From contig NZ_SRJC01000001.1 of NCBI RefSeq assembly GCF_004684905.1, positions 310,001-374,000 of the forward strand: a stretch of 64,000 nt of DNA. The letters are read 5' to 3'. Every line of letters starts with the position of its first letter. Positions within the stretch are counted from its first letter, which is position 1. The position numbers and the translations under genes were made by a program. The notes under the pieces were generated by a model. That model saw only the letters and a list, made by a program, of their open reading frames with translations. It made no database searches and was not told where the DNA came from. Positions 1 to 6,958 of the stretch are shown piece by piece. The stretch is from Halobacillus salinus (GTDB lineage: Bacteria > Bacillota > Bacilli > Bacillales > Halobacillaceae).

Positions 1-369
1 GTTATCAACTTCCGTAGCGACCACGCCCGCATATATTTCCAAGGATTTGCAGGCCAAGTGCTTAGCGACGCTGGGTTCACTAGACCAGATAGTCAACAGG
101 AAGATGTCTGGGGCATCAAGCTGACAGACAAAGAGAGCATCACAGAAATGAACGCGGACGTCTTCTACATTTTCATGGACCAAGAGGACGTAGCGGTTAA
201 GAAGACATACGAAGAGTGGACGAATCACCCACTATGGAAGAACCTGGACGCAGTGAAGAACGACCAAGTCTATCAAGTCGATCAAGTGACATGGAACATG
301 GCCGGAGGAATCCGCGCTGCCAACCTGATGCTTGATGATCTGTATGACCGCCTGGAGCTTGAACAATAA
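1..369 (+). CDS. Siderophore-iron ABC transporter substrate-binding protein (C-terminal part)
   Basis: The reading frame is open from the first base, so the gene begins left of the window and only about 122 C-terminal residues are seen. They resemble the C-terminal lobe of FecB/FhuD-type ferric-siderophore receptors: an RSDHARIYFQGFAGQ stretch, then a short tail with HPLWKNLDAVKNDQVYQVD and MLDDLY, which is the usual end of YfiY/FeuA-like lipoproteins. In Gram-positive bacteria these sit on the outer face of the membrane and deliver the ferric siderophore to FecCD permeases, which follow immediately. The siderophore cannot be read from this fragment; the order binding protein, permease, permease matches B. 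subtilis yfiY-yfiZ-yfhA. The lipobox lies outside the window. Confidence 0.85.
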   Translation, partial: VINFRSDHARIYFQGFAGQVLSDAGFTRPDSQQEDVWGIKLTDKESITEMNADVFYIFMDQEDVAVKKTYEEWTNHPLWKNLDAVKNDQVYQVDQVTWNMAGGIRAANLMLDDLYDRLELEQ

Positions 370-378
370 GATTGGACC

Positions 379-405
379 AAAGATAGGAGAGCTTCTCCTA
401 TCTTT
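379..405 (+). terminator. Perfect 12-bp hairpin between binding protein and permeases
   Basis: AAAGATAGGAGA and TCTCCTATCTTT form a perfect 12-bp stem with a 3-nt loop just after the stop codon. Only a weak T-rich tail follows (GTTTCT). This may be a partial terminator or an mRNA-stabilising hairpin that gives more binding protein than permease. Confidence 0.6.
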
Positions 406-426
406 GTTTCTATGGAGAGAGATTTT

Positions 427-1443
427 ATGATGTCATTCACAACGAAAGCCTACATAAGATGGACCGTCCTCGCTATATCGCTTGCCGTCTTCCTGCTGGC
501 TGCCCTCGCAAGTCTCGCTTTTGGAAAAGCATCGATCTCGCTTGCGGAAGTGTGGGGAGCACTTGTCCACTTTGATCCGGAAAGTACGGAGCATATCATT
601 GTGCGCACTTCTCGTTTGACGAGGACATTGGTCGCGATCACGATTGGCGCAAGTCTCGCTGTCGCCGGAACATTGATGCAGGCATTGACGCGCAATCCGA
701 TGGCTGCACCGGACCTGTTCGGTGTCAATGCGGGGGCACTCTTTTTCATCGTGTTCTCAGCGACCTTTTTCTCTGTCGAATCGCTAACGAACTACATGTG
801 GATCGGATTCGCCGGTGCATTCGTCGCTTCGGTATTCGTCTACTTCCTCGGCTCGATCGGGGAGGACGGCTTGTCTCCGATACGGTTAGTACTCGCTGGA
901 GCGGCAATCAGTGCTTTGTTCATCTCATTTACGCAAGGGATGCTCGTCCTTGATGAGCAGCGGATGCAGAGCGTTCTCTTCTGGCTGTCCGGTTCTGTTG
1001 CCGGGCGTAACATGGATATGCTGCTGCCAGTCCTGCCGTTTGTCGTCATCAGTCTGATCATAGCCTTTCTGATGGGCAAGCCGCTAAACATTCTCATGTC
1101 AGGAGAAGATGTGGCAAAAAACTTAGGGCAGAACACACTGTTGTTGAAACTTCTAGCAGGCGCCGTCATCGTCCTGCTCGCAGGAGGGTCCGTCGCCATC
1201 GCTGGCTCGATCGGATTCTTAGGACTCGTCGTGCCTCACATCGCCCGAGGTATCGCAGGCCCGAATTATCAATGGGTCCTGCCACTTTCCGGGCTTTTAG
1301 GAGCAACGCTGCTTCTACTATCCGATGTGGCGGCCCGTCTGATCATCGCCCCGCAGGAAATGCCGATCGGGGTCATGACCGCCTTGTTCGGAACGCCATT
1401 CTTCATCTATGTCGCACGCAAAGGGGTGAAAAAAAGTGACTGA
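427..1443 (+). CDS. FecCD-family siderophore permease, first subunit
   Basis: Integral membrane permease (about 338 aa, roughly 10 hydrophobic segments) of the BtuC/FecCD family that moves ferric siderophore across the cytoplasmic membrane. Family signatures are QALTRNPMAAPDLFGVNAGA near residue 85 and GSIGFLGLVVPHIARG near residue 265, which includes the region contacting the ATPase. The frame is open from an ATG at 412, but GGAGAGAG lies just before the ATG at 427, which is therefore preferred (430 is also possible). The end overlaps the next permease by 8 nt. No ATPase gene follows, so the ATP-binding subunit is presumably shared and encoded elsewhere. Confidence 0.9.
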   Translation: MMSFTTKAYIRWTVLAISLAVFLLAALASLAFGKASISLAEVWGALVHFDPESTEHIIVRTSRLTRTLVAITIGASLAVAGTLMQALTRNPMAAPDLFGVNAGALFFIVFSATFFSVESLTNYMWIGFAGAFVASVFVYFLGSIGEDGLSPIRLVLAGAAISALFISFTQGMLVLDEQRMQSVLFWLSGSVAGRNMDMLLPVLPFVVISLIIAFLMGKPLNILMSGEDVAKNLGQNTLLLKLLAGAVIVLLAGGSVAIAGSIGFLGLVVPHIARGIAGPNYQWVLPLSGLLGATLLLLSDVAARLIIAPQEMPIGVMTALFGTPFFIYVARKGVKKSD

Positions 1444-2479
1444 TCATTTTACGATACGTAACAAATCGAACGCCGTCTCGATGCAAATTCATAAGCGCTC
1501 GCTTTTTATTTTGACAGGACTTGCGTTAGCTGTGGTCGCAGCGTTCCTTGTCAGTTTGTCTGCCGGGAGCAGCTACATTCCACTGGGTACCGTCGTCCAG
1601 GAAGTGTTCGGAGAAAGTGAGCATGCATTTGTATTGAACGAACTGCGAATGCCGCGCGTCTGGCTTGCGGTCTTTGTCGGAGCAGGGCTCGGTGTATCGG
1701 GGCTCATTTTGCAAGGGATGATCCGAAACCCACTCGGTTCACCAGACATCGTCGGCGTCACTGGAGGTGCGTCGGTCGGGACGGTGTTGTTCATCGTCTA
1801 CTTGATGGGGGAAGTGAGCATCCAGTGGCTGCCGGTCGCATCTGTAACGGGCGCCGGTCTGATTACGGTGCTGATCTACCTGCTATCTTGGAAAAATGGC
1901 GTGACGCCAATGCGGCTGATCCTCGTCGGTATCGGTGTCTCTGCTTTGGCGAACGCCGTCGTGACGATGTTCATGGTATCAAGTGAGTCTGCCGTTGCTT
2001 CGAAAGTCTACTTATGGATGACCGGTAGTCTATACGGTGCGAACTGGCAGGAAGTGAAGATCGTCGCTCCCGTCGTGGTCGCGCTCGTGATCGTGTCCTT
2101 GTTTTTCACCGGCGTCGTCAATGTAAAGCAACTTGGCGATGATGTCGCGCGGGGGATGGGCGTGCGCGTTCAATTCTTCCGGGTGATTTTACTTGCGTTG
2201 AGTGTCGGTCTCGCTGGTGCTGCGGTCGCATTCGCTGGTGGCATTGCGTTCGTCGGACTGATTGCCCCGCATATCGCAAGACAAGTGCTAGAACGCTCAT
2301 TCGGAATTCTTGTATTAGGGTCGTCCTTGATCGGAGCGCTGATCGTGTTGCTAGCAGACATAATAGCTCGGACCGCCTTTTTACCATCGGACGTGCCGGT
2401 CGGTGTATTCACAGCGGGCATCGGAGCACCATTTTTCATATTCTTACTGTACCGGAATCGAGAGGGGATGAGCGAATGA
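1436..2479 (+). CDS. FecCD-family siderophore permease, second subunit
   Basis: Second FecCD permease (347 aa, about 10 hydrophobic segments), expected to form a heterodimer with the preceding gene product. Signatures: QGMIRNPLGSPDIVGVTGGA and AGGIAFVGLIAPHIARQ. A GTG start at 1436 is chosen because AAAGGGGTG lies about 7 nt upstream; it overlaps the previous gene by 8 nt. The stop overlaps the next start in an ATGA junction at 2476-2479, so translation of the three genes is probably coupled. Confidence 0.88.
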   Translation: MTDHFTIRNKSNAVSMQIHKRSLFILTGLALAVVAAFLVSLSAGSSYIPLGTVVQEVFGESEHAFVLNELRMPRVWLAVFVGAGLGVSGLILQGMIRNPLGSPDIVGVTGGASVGTVLFIVYLMGEVSIQWLPVASVTGAGLITVLIYLLSWKNGVTPMRLILVGIGVSALANAVVTMFMVSSESAVASKVYLWMTGSLYGANWQEVKIVAPVVVALVIVSLFFTGVVNVKQLGDDVARGMGVRVQFFRVILLALSVGLAGAAVAFAGGIAFVGLIAPHIARQVLERSFGILVLGSSLIGALIVLLADIIARTAFLPSDVPVGVFTAGIGAPFFIFLLYRNREGMSE

Positions 2480-3087
2480 CGGCAATGACTGAATTGTTAG
2501 CAGATCCGAACGATTTTCTTCATCGTCAACAAGAGCGGATCAAAGCACCGAATACGAAAATTGCGGCATCCATGATCGTGAAACGGTATGCGAAGGTGTA
2601 TTTGGATGAGGTGATGGATGGACTGGTGTTTGCTAGTGAGTTTCCGGTAGTTTCGCTTGAAGCTTGTCGTTTTACCGAGGAGCTGAACCTCATTGTCGAC
2701 GAGGCGCAGGTGAGGACTGTTGATTCTAGGAGAGAAGCGTGGAGAGGTGTATTTTCCGAACATCTGACTCCCGTTGTCGATTCGCTGCACAAGGCGACGC
2801 GTCTGCCGTTGATTATTTTGTGGGAAAACATCGCCGTTCGGATGAATTCCTACTTGCGAAAAGCAGTCCAGAAGAATCCTGATCAGGCATGGATGGTGCA
2901 AGAAGTGGCTGCAGAACTACGCGAAAGGGAGGGGGATGTGTTTGGTTTGGAACGTAACCCGCTGGCGGAGTATCTAGCGCCCTGTGAGGCGTTGACGACG
3001 CAAGTGATGAGGAAGACGTGCTGTTATTATCATAAGTTGCAGAAGGAAAAAGAGCTTCCGTATTGTCTCGTCTGCCCGGTTCAGTAA
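2476..3087 (+). CDS. FhuF-like siderophore-iron reductase
   Basis: Cytoplasmic protein of 203 aa, last gene of the siderophore operon (ATGA overlap). The C-terminus holds an adjacent cysteine pair followed by CLVC (CC-x13-CxxC), which resembles the CC-x10-CxxC site that binds [2Fe-2S] in FhuF-type ferric-siderophore reductases. The spacing is three residues longer than in E. coli FhuF. The likely role is to reduce Fe(III) after import so that iron leaves the siderophore. The rest of the sequence is weakly conserved and related to the IucA/IucC C-terminal family, so the assignment rests mainly on the cysteine motif and on position. Confidence 0.7.
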   Translation: MTAMTELLADPNDFLHRQQERIKAPNTKIAASMIVKRYAKVYLDEVMDGLVFASEFPVVSLEACRFTEELNLIVDEAQVRTVDSRREAWRGVFSEHLTPVVDSLHKATRLPLIILWENIAVRMNSYLRKAVQKNPDQAWMVQEVAAELREREGDVFGLERNPLAEYLAPCEALTTQVMRKTCCYYHKLQKEKELPYCLVCPVQ

Positions 3088-3099
3088 GTCTACCTGCCA

Positions 3100-3297
3100 T
3101 TTTCATAGGTGCTTTTGCTGGAAAAGGCAGAGATAGACCCGCTCTTGGACTTTTTCGGTGTGTTTTCTGAGCAAAAGGGCAGAGAGAGCCGCTCTCTCTT
3201 ACATATTGATACTTGTCGCGAGTCAAAAGGTCACTTATAGCTGAGTTCTGTGCCCTTTTGAAAGAGAAAACCGTTCAAAAAGTCACATAGCGACAGG
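3100..3297. repeat. Degenerate 52-nt-period tandem repeat, locus A
   Basis: The gene-free stretch 3088-3399 lies between two convergent genes. It holds about four degenerate units: the AAAAGGGC-like core has its last base at 3128, 3180, 3232 and 3284, exactly 52 nt apart. One unit carries AGAGAGAGC then GCTCTCTCT, able to fold into a hairpin, and another carries GCCCTTTTGAAAGAG. The same period and phase recur near 18.15, 23.3 and 54.0 kb. Confidence 0.8.
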
Positions 3298-3349
3298 TTG
3301 GGGTCAGGGACCCCGTCCCACCATAATGGGACAGAGTCCCTGACCCCAA
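3298..3349. repeat. GGGGTCAGGG palindromic repeat, full copy
   Basis: A 52-bp near-perfect palindrome beginning TTGGGGTCAGGGACC and ending GTCCCTGACCCCAA. It is the GGGGTC variant of a family seen at least ten more times in the window. The outer A/T position is exchanged in both arms compared with the GGGGAC copies, so pairing is kept. Confidence 0.85.
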
Positions 3350-3354
3350 CAAAC

Positions 3355-3396
3355 CAAAAAAGGTTGCTCCTGCACCAAGGCAGAAGCAACCTTTTT
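3355..3396 (-). terminator. Terminator of the aldolase gene
   Basis: AAAAGGTTGCTTCTGC pairs with GCAGGAGCAACCTTTT just past the aldolase stop and is followed by a T-run on the minus strand. An intrinsic terminator. Confidence 0.85.
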
Positions 3397-3399
3397 ACA

Positions 3400-4290
3400 T
3401 TATTTCTTATTCACAGACGCATTATAGATCGAATCCACCGCATTTTGCAGCGTTTGGTTGAATTCTTCATCGGATTGATCCACATTCAAGTCATCTACCA
3501 AAGCACGAGAGAAGCTGGCGATCAAACCATCGTTCTCTTTCAGTTTAGAGTTCGCTTTATCACGCGGATAGCCACCAGAAAGCGCAACAACACGAACGAC
3601 ACGAGGGTGATCGATCAGTTGCTTATACTGATCTGCATTTGTCGGGATGGTCAGTTTCAACATCACGTTCTGATCTTCTGAAAGCTCATCCAAATGCTTC
3701 TGAATTTCCTCTTTCAGGATATCTTCAGACTTCTCTTTTTCCTCACTATGAATGTTCACTTCTGGTTCAATGATTGGTACTAAGCCTGCTTCGATGATGC
3801 GCTTGCCGATATCAAACTGCTGATCGACAACTGCTTTAATGCCATTGTCATTCGCTTCGTGAATAACGGAGCGCATTTTAGTTCCGAAAATGTTGCGGTC
3901 GTTCGCACGACGGAGTGTTTCGTCCAAGTCGTGGATCGGCTTCATCAATTGAACACCATTCGCTTGCTCATCCAGTCCCTTGTCCACTTTCAAGAACGGG
4001 ACAATACCTTGGTCAGCCAAGTAGTCAGCCGTATATTTACCATGAATTTCACGGTCCATCGTCGCTTCGAACAAAATAGCGCCGAGGATCTGGTCCGGGT
4101 TGAACGCTGGCGATGTGATGATGCGTGTACGCATTTTGTGTACTAAGTCGAACATCTCGTCTTCACCAGTGTAAGAATCTTCAGGAATACCATAGGCAGC
4201 TAAAGCCTTCGGTGTACTGCCACCACTTTGGTCGAGTGCTGCGATAAATCCATTACCATTTTTGACTTTGTCAAATTGTTCTTGGTTCAT
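3400..4290 (-). CDS. fda: Fructose-bisphosphate aldolase class I
   Basis: Cytoplasmic glycolytic/gluconeogenic enzyme that cleaves fructose 1,6-bisphosphate by a Schiff-base mechanism, needing no metal. The N-terminus [17 protein letters not shown] and the later [18 protein letters not shown] and [14 protein letters not shown] blocks are typical of the staphylococcal Fda type. The lysine in MLKLTIPT is a likely Schiff-base residue (inferred from family). The frame extends to 4299 with a GTG, but AAGGAGGA directly abuts that codon; the ATG at 4290 has a 9-nt spacing and gives 296 aa, the usual length. It is transcribed alone, with its own terminator. Confidence 0.93.
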   Translation of the reverse strand: MNQEQFDKVKNGNGFIAALDQSGGSTPKALAAYGIPEDSYTGEDEMFDLVHKMRTRIITSPAFNPDQILGAILFEATMDREIHGKYTADYLADQGIVPFLKVDKGLDEQANGVQLMKPIHDLDETLRRANDRNIFGTKMRSVIHEANDNGIKAVVDQQFDIGKRIIEAGLVPIIEPEVNIHSEEKEKSEDILKEEIQKHLDELSEDQNVMLKLTIPTNADQYKQLIDHPRVVRVVALSGGYPRDKANSKLKENDGLIASFSRALVDDLNVDQSDEEFNQTLQNAVDSIYNASVNKK

Positions 4291-4324
4291 TTGGATCACT
4301 CCTCCTTAAGTAAAAGTCCATGTA

Positions 4325-4507
4325 TCACATTCCCTTTTTAGGGGGATGGTCAAACAGGATTTTGTCCGCTTCCGACTCTGCCTTGTTCTCAGGCATCTTA
4401 TCCACGACCTCGAGCATCTTGTTCGTAATCGCCTCGATTTCGCGCTGACCATAGCCGAGCTCCTTCAACGCAATCGTTGCATATGCAAGCGAGTCATCTC
4501 TCTCCAT
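4325..4507 (-). CDS. Small conserved hypothetical protein (60 aa)
   Basis: Soluble acidic peptide beginning MERDDSLAYATIALKELGYG. An AAGGAGGG site 8 nt upstream of the ATG at 4507 supports this start over the longer open frame. The segment ELGYGQREIEAITNKML looks like a short helical, UBA-like hairpin, but I do not recognise a named family. It lies just upstream of the aldolase gene in the same direction, with 34 nt between them, and may share its transcript. Confidence 0.65.
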   Translation of the reverse strand: MERDDSLAYATIALKELGYGQREIEAITNKMLEVVDKMPENKAESEADKILFDHPPKKGM

Positions 4508-4529
4508 CGTAATCCCTCCTTCGGTTGAT

Positions 4530-4552
4530 TGGGGACAGGGGCATCGTCCCAC
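4530..4552. repeat. GGGGACAGG repeat, half copy
   Basis: A single arm, TGGGGACAGGGGCATCGTCC with flanking CAC, of the palindromic repeat family. It lies upstream of the 60-aa gene. Confidence 0.7.
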
Positions 4553-4557
4553 ATCAT

Positions 4558-4587
4558 CTCAAAAAAAGACCGGGGAAGCCCCGGCCA
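4558..4587 (-). terminator. Terminator after first SASP-like gene
   Basis: On the minus strand CCGGGG-CTT-CCCCGG is followed by TCTTTTTTT. A compact GC stem with a U-tract. Confidence 0.85.
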
Positions 4588-4592
4588 TTGCA

Positions 4593-4760
4593 TTATTGTT
4601 GCGGCTTATCTGCCTTGCGGATCTTTTTGATTTCCTCTTTACGTTTCTCGTTAGCTTTTGCGCTTCCGAACTCTTTAGCGAATTCAGCATGCTGCTTCTT
4701 GGAGTCGACAATCGTCTTTTCCGTTTTGCCGGCTTCGTTTTTCTTCGTATATTGTGTCAT
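4593..4760 (-). CDS. Gamma-SASP-like small spore peptide 1 (55 aa)
   Basis: Lysine- and glutamine-rich peptide beginning MTQYTKKNEAG and ending KADKPQQ. The centre HAEFAKEFGSAKANEKR resembles the EFGTEFA repeat of gamma-type small acid-soluble spore proteins, which are amino-acid stores degraded at germination. AAGGAG lies 7 nt before the ATG. It is the first of three tandem same-strand paralogues (with 4840-4977 and 5089-5247), each with its own ribosome binding site. The spore assignment is inferred from the motif; it lacks the full TDAQQV-type repeat. Confidence 0.72.
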   Translation of the reverse strand: MTQYTKKNEAGKTEKTIVDSKKQHAEFAKEFGSAKANEKRKEEIKKIRKADKPQQ

Positions 4761-4777
4761 TTGTTCTCAGCTCCTTA

Positions 4778-4800
4778 AGAGGGACAAAGTCCCTGTCCCC
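4778..4800. repeat. GGGGACAGG repeat, opposite half copy
   Basis: AGGGACAAAGTCCCTGTCCC, the right-hand arm of the palindromic family, between two of the SASP-like genes. Confidence 0.7.
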
Positions 4801-4831
4801 AAAAAAGAACACCCCATATAAGAGGTGTTCT
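4799..4831 (-). terminator. Terminator after second SASP-like gene
   Basis: On the minus strand GAACACCTC pairs with GGGTGTTC and is followed by TTTTTT. Confidence 0.8.
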
Positions 4832-4839
4832 CGTTGTGG

Positions 4840-4977
4840 TTATTGTTCGCGTTTTTCAGCTTTACGAGCTTTCTTAGCCTCTTCCGCACCGAATTCTTGT
4901 GCGAATTCAGCCTGGTGTTTCTTCGGCTCTTGTTGTTTTTGGTTTTCGCGTTGTTGTTGTTTGTTACGTTTCGCCAT
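4840..4977 (-). CDS. Gamma-SASP-like small spore peptide 2 (45 aa)
   Basis: Basic, glutamine-rich peptide (MAKRNKQQQRENQKQQ at the start). It shares HQAEFAQEFGAEEAKKARKA with its two neighbours, so it is a tandem duplicate. An AAAGGAGAT site precedes the ATG by 8 nt, and it has its own terminator. The motif suggests a gamma-type spore protein; no enzymatic domain is present. Confidence 0.75.
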   Translation of the reverse strand: MAKRNKQQQRENQKQQEPKKHQAEFAQEFGAEEAKKARKAEKREQ

Positions 4978-5049
4978 CGTGTCTCATCTCCTTTCGCCTT
5001 ACATCACTTATTATGGAACATATTTTTCAGTTAATTCTCGGAAGAACAT

Positions 5050-5072
5050 GGAGGGACAGGGTGATCGTCCCA
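5050..5072. repeat. GGGGACAGG repeat, degenerate half copy
   Basis: GGAGGGACAGGGTGATCGTC followed by CCAG; a single degenerate arm of the palindromic family, placed just after the stop codon of the third SASP-like gene. Confidence 0.55.
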
Positions 5073-5088
5073 GTTCGGTCAGAGAGCT

Positions 5089-5247
5089 TTATTTATTTGC
5101 TTTACGAGCTTTTTTAGCTTCTTCTTTGTGCTGTTCATTAGCTGCAGCACTACCGAACTCTTGTCCGAATTCGGTATCGTTCTTATCCGGTTTGAACCCT
5201 TTTTTGTTCTTCTGTTCAGCATCATGCTTCTGGGTTTTCTTAGCCAT
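5089..5247 (-). CDS. Gamma-SASP-like small spore peptide 3 (52 aa)
   Basis: Third member of the tandem set. After MAKKTQKHDAEQKNKKG comes DTEFGQEFGSAAANEQHK and the shared tail KEEAKKARKANK. TEFGQEFGS is the closest of the three to the EFGTEFAS repeat of B. subtilis SspE. AAAGGAG lies 9 nt upstream of the ATG. Role as a spore-core storage peptide is inferred. Confidence 0.75.
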   Translation of the reverse strand: MAKKTQKHDAEQKNKKGFKPDKNDTEFGQEFGSAAANEQHKEEAKKARKANK

Positions 5248-5325
5248 TGATGATCATCTCCTTTCCAAGCTTAATTTGTGCTGTTTTTGATAAATTATTC
5301 CTGTTTTGGTTAAAAAAACAGAAAA

Positions 5326-5370
5326 GGGGACAGGCACCTCGTCCCGCTCTGGGACGGGGTGCCTGTCCCC
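5326..5370. repeat. GGGGACAGG palindromic repeat, full copy used as terminator
   Basis: A 45-bp palindrome (arms GGGGACAGGCACCTCGTCCC and GGGACGGGGTGCCTGTCCCC, 5-nt loop). On the minus strand it is followed by TTTTCTGTTTTTTT and sits directly after the DUF4317 stop, so here the repeat appears to serve as an intrinsic terminator. Confidence 0.85.
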
Positions 5371-5377
5371 AATGTCT

Positions 5378-6565
5378 CTATTCTTCTGTATTTGGTTCTT
5401 GGTCGAAGGCGGCTTCTGGGAGCATTTTGAATCCGTCGATTTCTGCATCTTCGTCGATTTCGATCATAATGCAGCGTTTGCCTTTGTAATTGACTTGACG
5501 CACGAACTCCAAGTCCTGAGGGCTGATGGAGACGTTTGCCACTTTGGTCTGGATTTTAATCGATTTGGAATTGTACTTGGGTACGATATTGCTTGCTTTC
5601 AATTCGTAGCGATCGTCTTGAGCAAAACGTTGGAAGGCGACTTTCACTTTCTCCTGTTCGACTTCCTGGCCGCTGTCAGTAAGAACGCGCTCGACGTCCT
5701 TATAATCTAGTCTCGGCGGTTCATCGTCCTCATTTTCTTCCACGGATCGGTGGATCTCACCGTAAACTTTAGATAGGGTAGACGGATTGATTTGACCGCC
5801 GACTACTTCCCGTACAACTTCTTCGAAGACAGCCTTATCTGTCTGGGCTGTCATCGCTTCTTCTGCGTTCAGTACTTCTTCAATAAAATGAGGATCCGGT
5901 TCGTTCGCTTTGCCGGTAGAGTACAGGACATGGTTCACATCCGCTGCGCCTTGAGTGATGGCAGGGAATAAAAAGCCGGTCAGCGGCCTTTTTAAATCAA
6001 TCACTGGGTCAACTTGGATGTTGTACTTGAACTCTTTTTCTATATAGTCGAACTGGATTTCTTTCTTCGGTTCTTCGGTTTGGTTGACGCTGCAAAGGAT
6101 GAACGGATTGGAATAAACCGCATCACGATCGCTCTCTTCCGTGTCAGCATTGGATTTCTTCATCGGTTTGCGGTACTCCGCAGTGATGAAGGTGACGACG
6201 ATATCCTTTTCATAAGGATGGTCGTCGATCATGCGCTGGACGAGCTTCAGCATATACGCTCTCCATTCTTCTGAGTCATTACTGAGCAGTGCTTTATGTA
6301 GCGTGAGTTGCGCAGGGTCTTCCACATCACGGCTGAATTTCAATTCGAACAGCTTCTCATCCAGCTGGCCTGTGAGCACTTTTTTGAAATTGTTCATGAA
6401 CAGTTCTTGTTGGTCACGGTCCAGCAGGTCGAAAGGCTGGTGTTCGTAATGGTAAATATCGGTCGAATCTTTCATGATGTAGACGTTGAATATATCTTCA
6501 ATTTTCAAAAGGTCGTTATCGACTTTGAATTGTTTCCGAACATCGGCTATGTCTTTCTTTTCCAT
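5378..6565 (-). CDS. DUF4317 domain-containing protein
   Basis: Soluble acidic protein of 395 aa that matches the DUF4317 family over its full length (MEKKDIADVRKQFKVDNDLL at the start; FILCSVNQTEEPKKEIQFDY in the middle). It has no signal peptide, membrane segment or recognisable catalytic motif. The family is widespread in Firmicutes and its function is unknown to me. TAGGAG precedes the ATG by 8 nt. Transcribed alone, ending in the palindromic repeat that acts as terminator. Confidence 0.8.
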   Translation of the reverse strand: MEKKDIADVRKQFKVDNDLLKIEDIFNVYIMKDSTDIYHYEHQPFDLLDRDQQELFMNNFKKVLTGQLDEKLFELKFSRDVEDPAQLTLHKALLSNDSEEWRAYMLKLVQRMIDDHPYEKDIVVTFITAEYRKPMKKSNADTEESDRDAVYSNPFILCSVNQTEEPKKEIQFDYIEKEFKYNIQVDPVIDLKRPLTGFLFPAITQGAADVNHVLYSTGKANEPDPHFIEEVLNAEEAMTAQTDKAVFEEVVREVVGGQINPSTLSKVYGEIHRSVEENEDDEPPRLDYKDVERVLTDSGQEVEQEKVKVAFQRFAQDDRYELKASNIVPKYNSKSIKIQTKVANVSISPQDLEFVRQVNYKGKRCIMIEIDEDAEIDGFKMLPEAAFDQEPNTEE

Positions 6566-6628
6566 AATGTCACTCCTAATTGTCGTTTCGGTTCTTTTAT
6601 TTTAACACGAGTTAGAAAGACAGAAGAC

Positions 6629-6661
6629 ATAAAAGTGGCTGGAGCTTAAATGCTCCAGCCA
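6629..6661 (-). terminator. Terminator after yjcZ-like gene
   Basis: GGCTGGAGC and GCTCCAGCC form a 9-bp stem with a 6-nt loop; the minus strand continues ACTTTT. It lies between the yjcZ-like stop and the DUF4317 start. Confidence 0.75.
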
Positions 6662-6673
6662 ACAAAGGAAGGC

Positions 6674-6802
6674 TTAGTACCCTCCGTATCCACCGAATCC
6701 TCCACCAACATAAGAAGCTCCAATGATGATCAAAAGGATGAAAAGAACAACAAGCAACGCAAATCCTGAACCTGCGCCGTATCCACCGTATCCTCCACTC
6801 AT
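6674..6802 (-). CDS. YjcZ-family sporulation peptide (42 aa)
   Basis: Tiny protein with glycine/tyrosine-rich ends ([16 protein letters not shown] at the N-terminus, [10 protein letters not shown] at the C-terminus) flanking one hydrophobic helix [17 protein letters not shown]. This is the exact architecture of the YjcZ family, found in spores and mother-cell membranes of Bacillus. AAGGAGGT lies 8 nt before the ATG. A CATATAGTA element resembling the mother-cell sigma-K -10 box lies upstream. Confidence 0.88.
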   Translation of the reverse strand: MSGGYGGYGAGSGFALLVVLFILLIIIGASYVGGGFGGYGGY

Positions 6803-6836
6803 GGAATCGACCTCCTTTTTTTTCTTGACATGATAG

Positions 6837-6845
6837 TACTATATG
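6837..6845 (-). promoter_or_regulatory. Candidate sigma-K type -10 element
   Basis: CATATAGTA on the minus strand matches the sigma-K -10 consensus CATAnnnTA, about 35 nt upstream of the yjcZ-like start. The matching -35 is only a two-base AC and cannot be placed with confidence. Confidence 0.35.
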
Positions 6846-6958
6846 TAGCCGATGCGAATATGGAAAGGCGCAACGTGAAAATAGGCATAAGCGGATGAGA
6901 AATAAGAGACAATACCTATGGTAGAGGAGTTTGTTGAAAACGTTTAAAGGAGATTATT

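Noticed and set aside
4754-5290. 178-aa Ser/Cys/Phe-rich open frame on the plus strand
   Set aside because: Mirror of two SASP-like genes on the minus strand, with no ribosome binding site and low-complexity composition.
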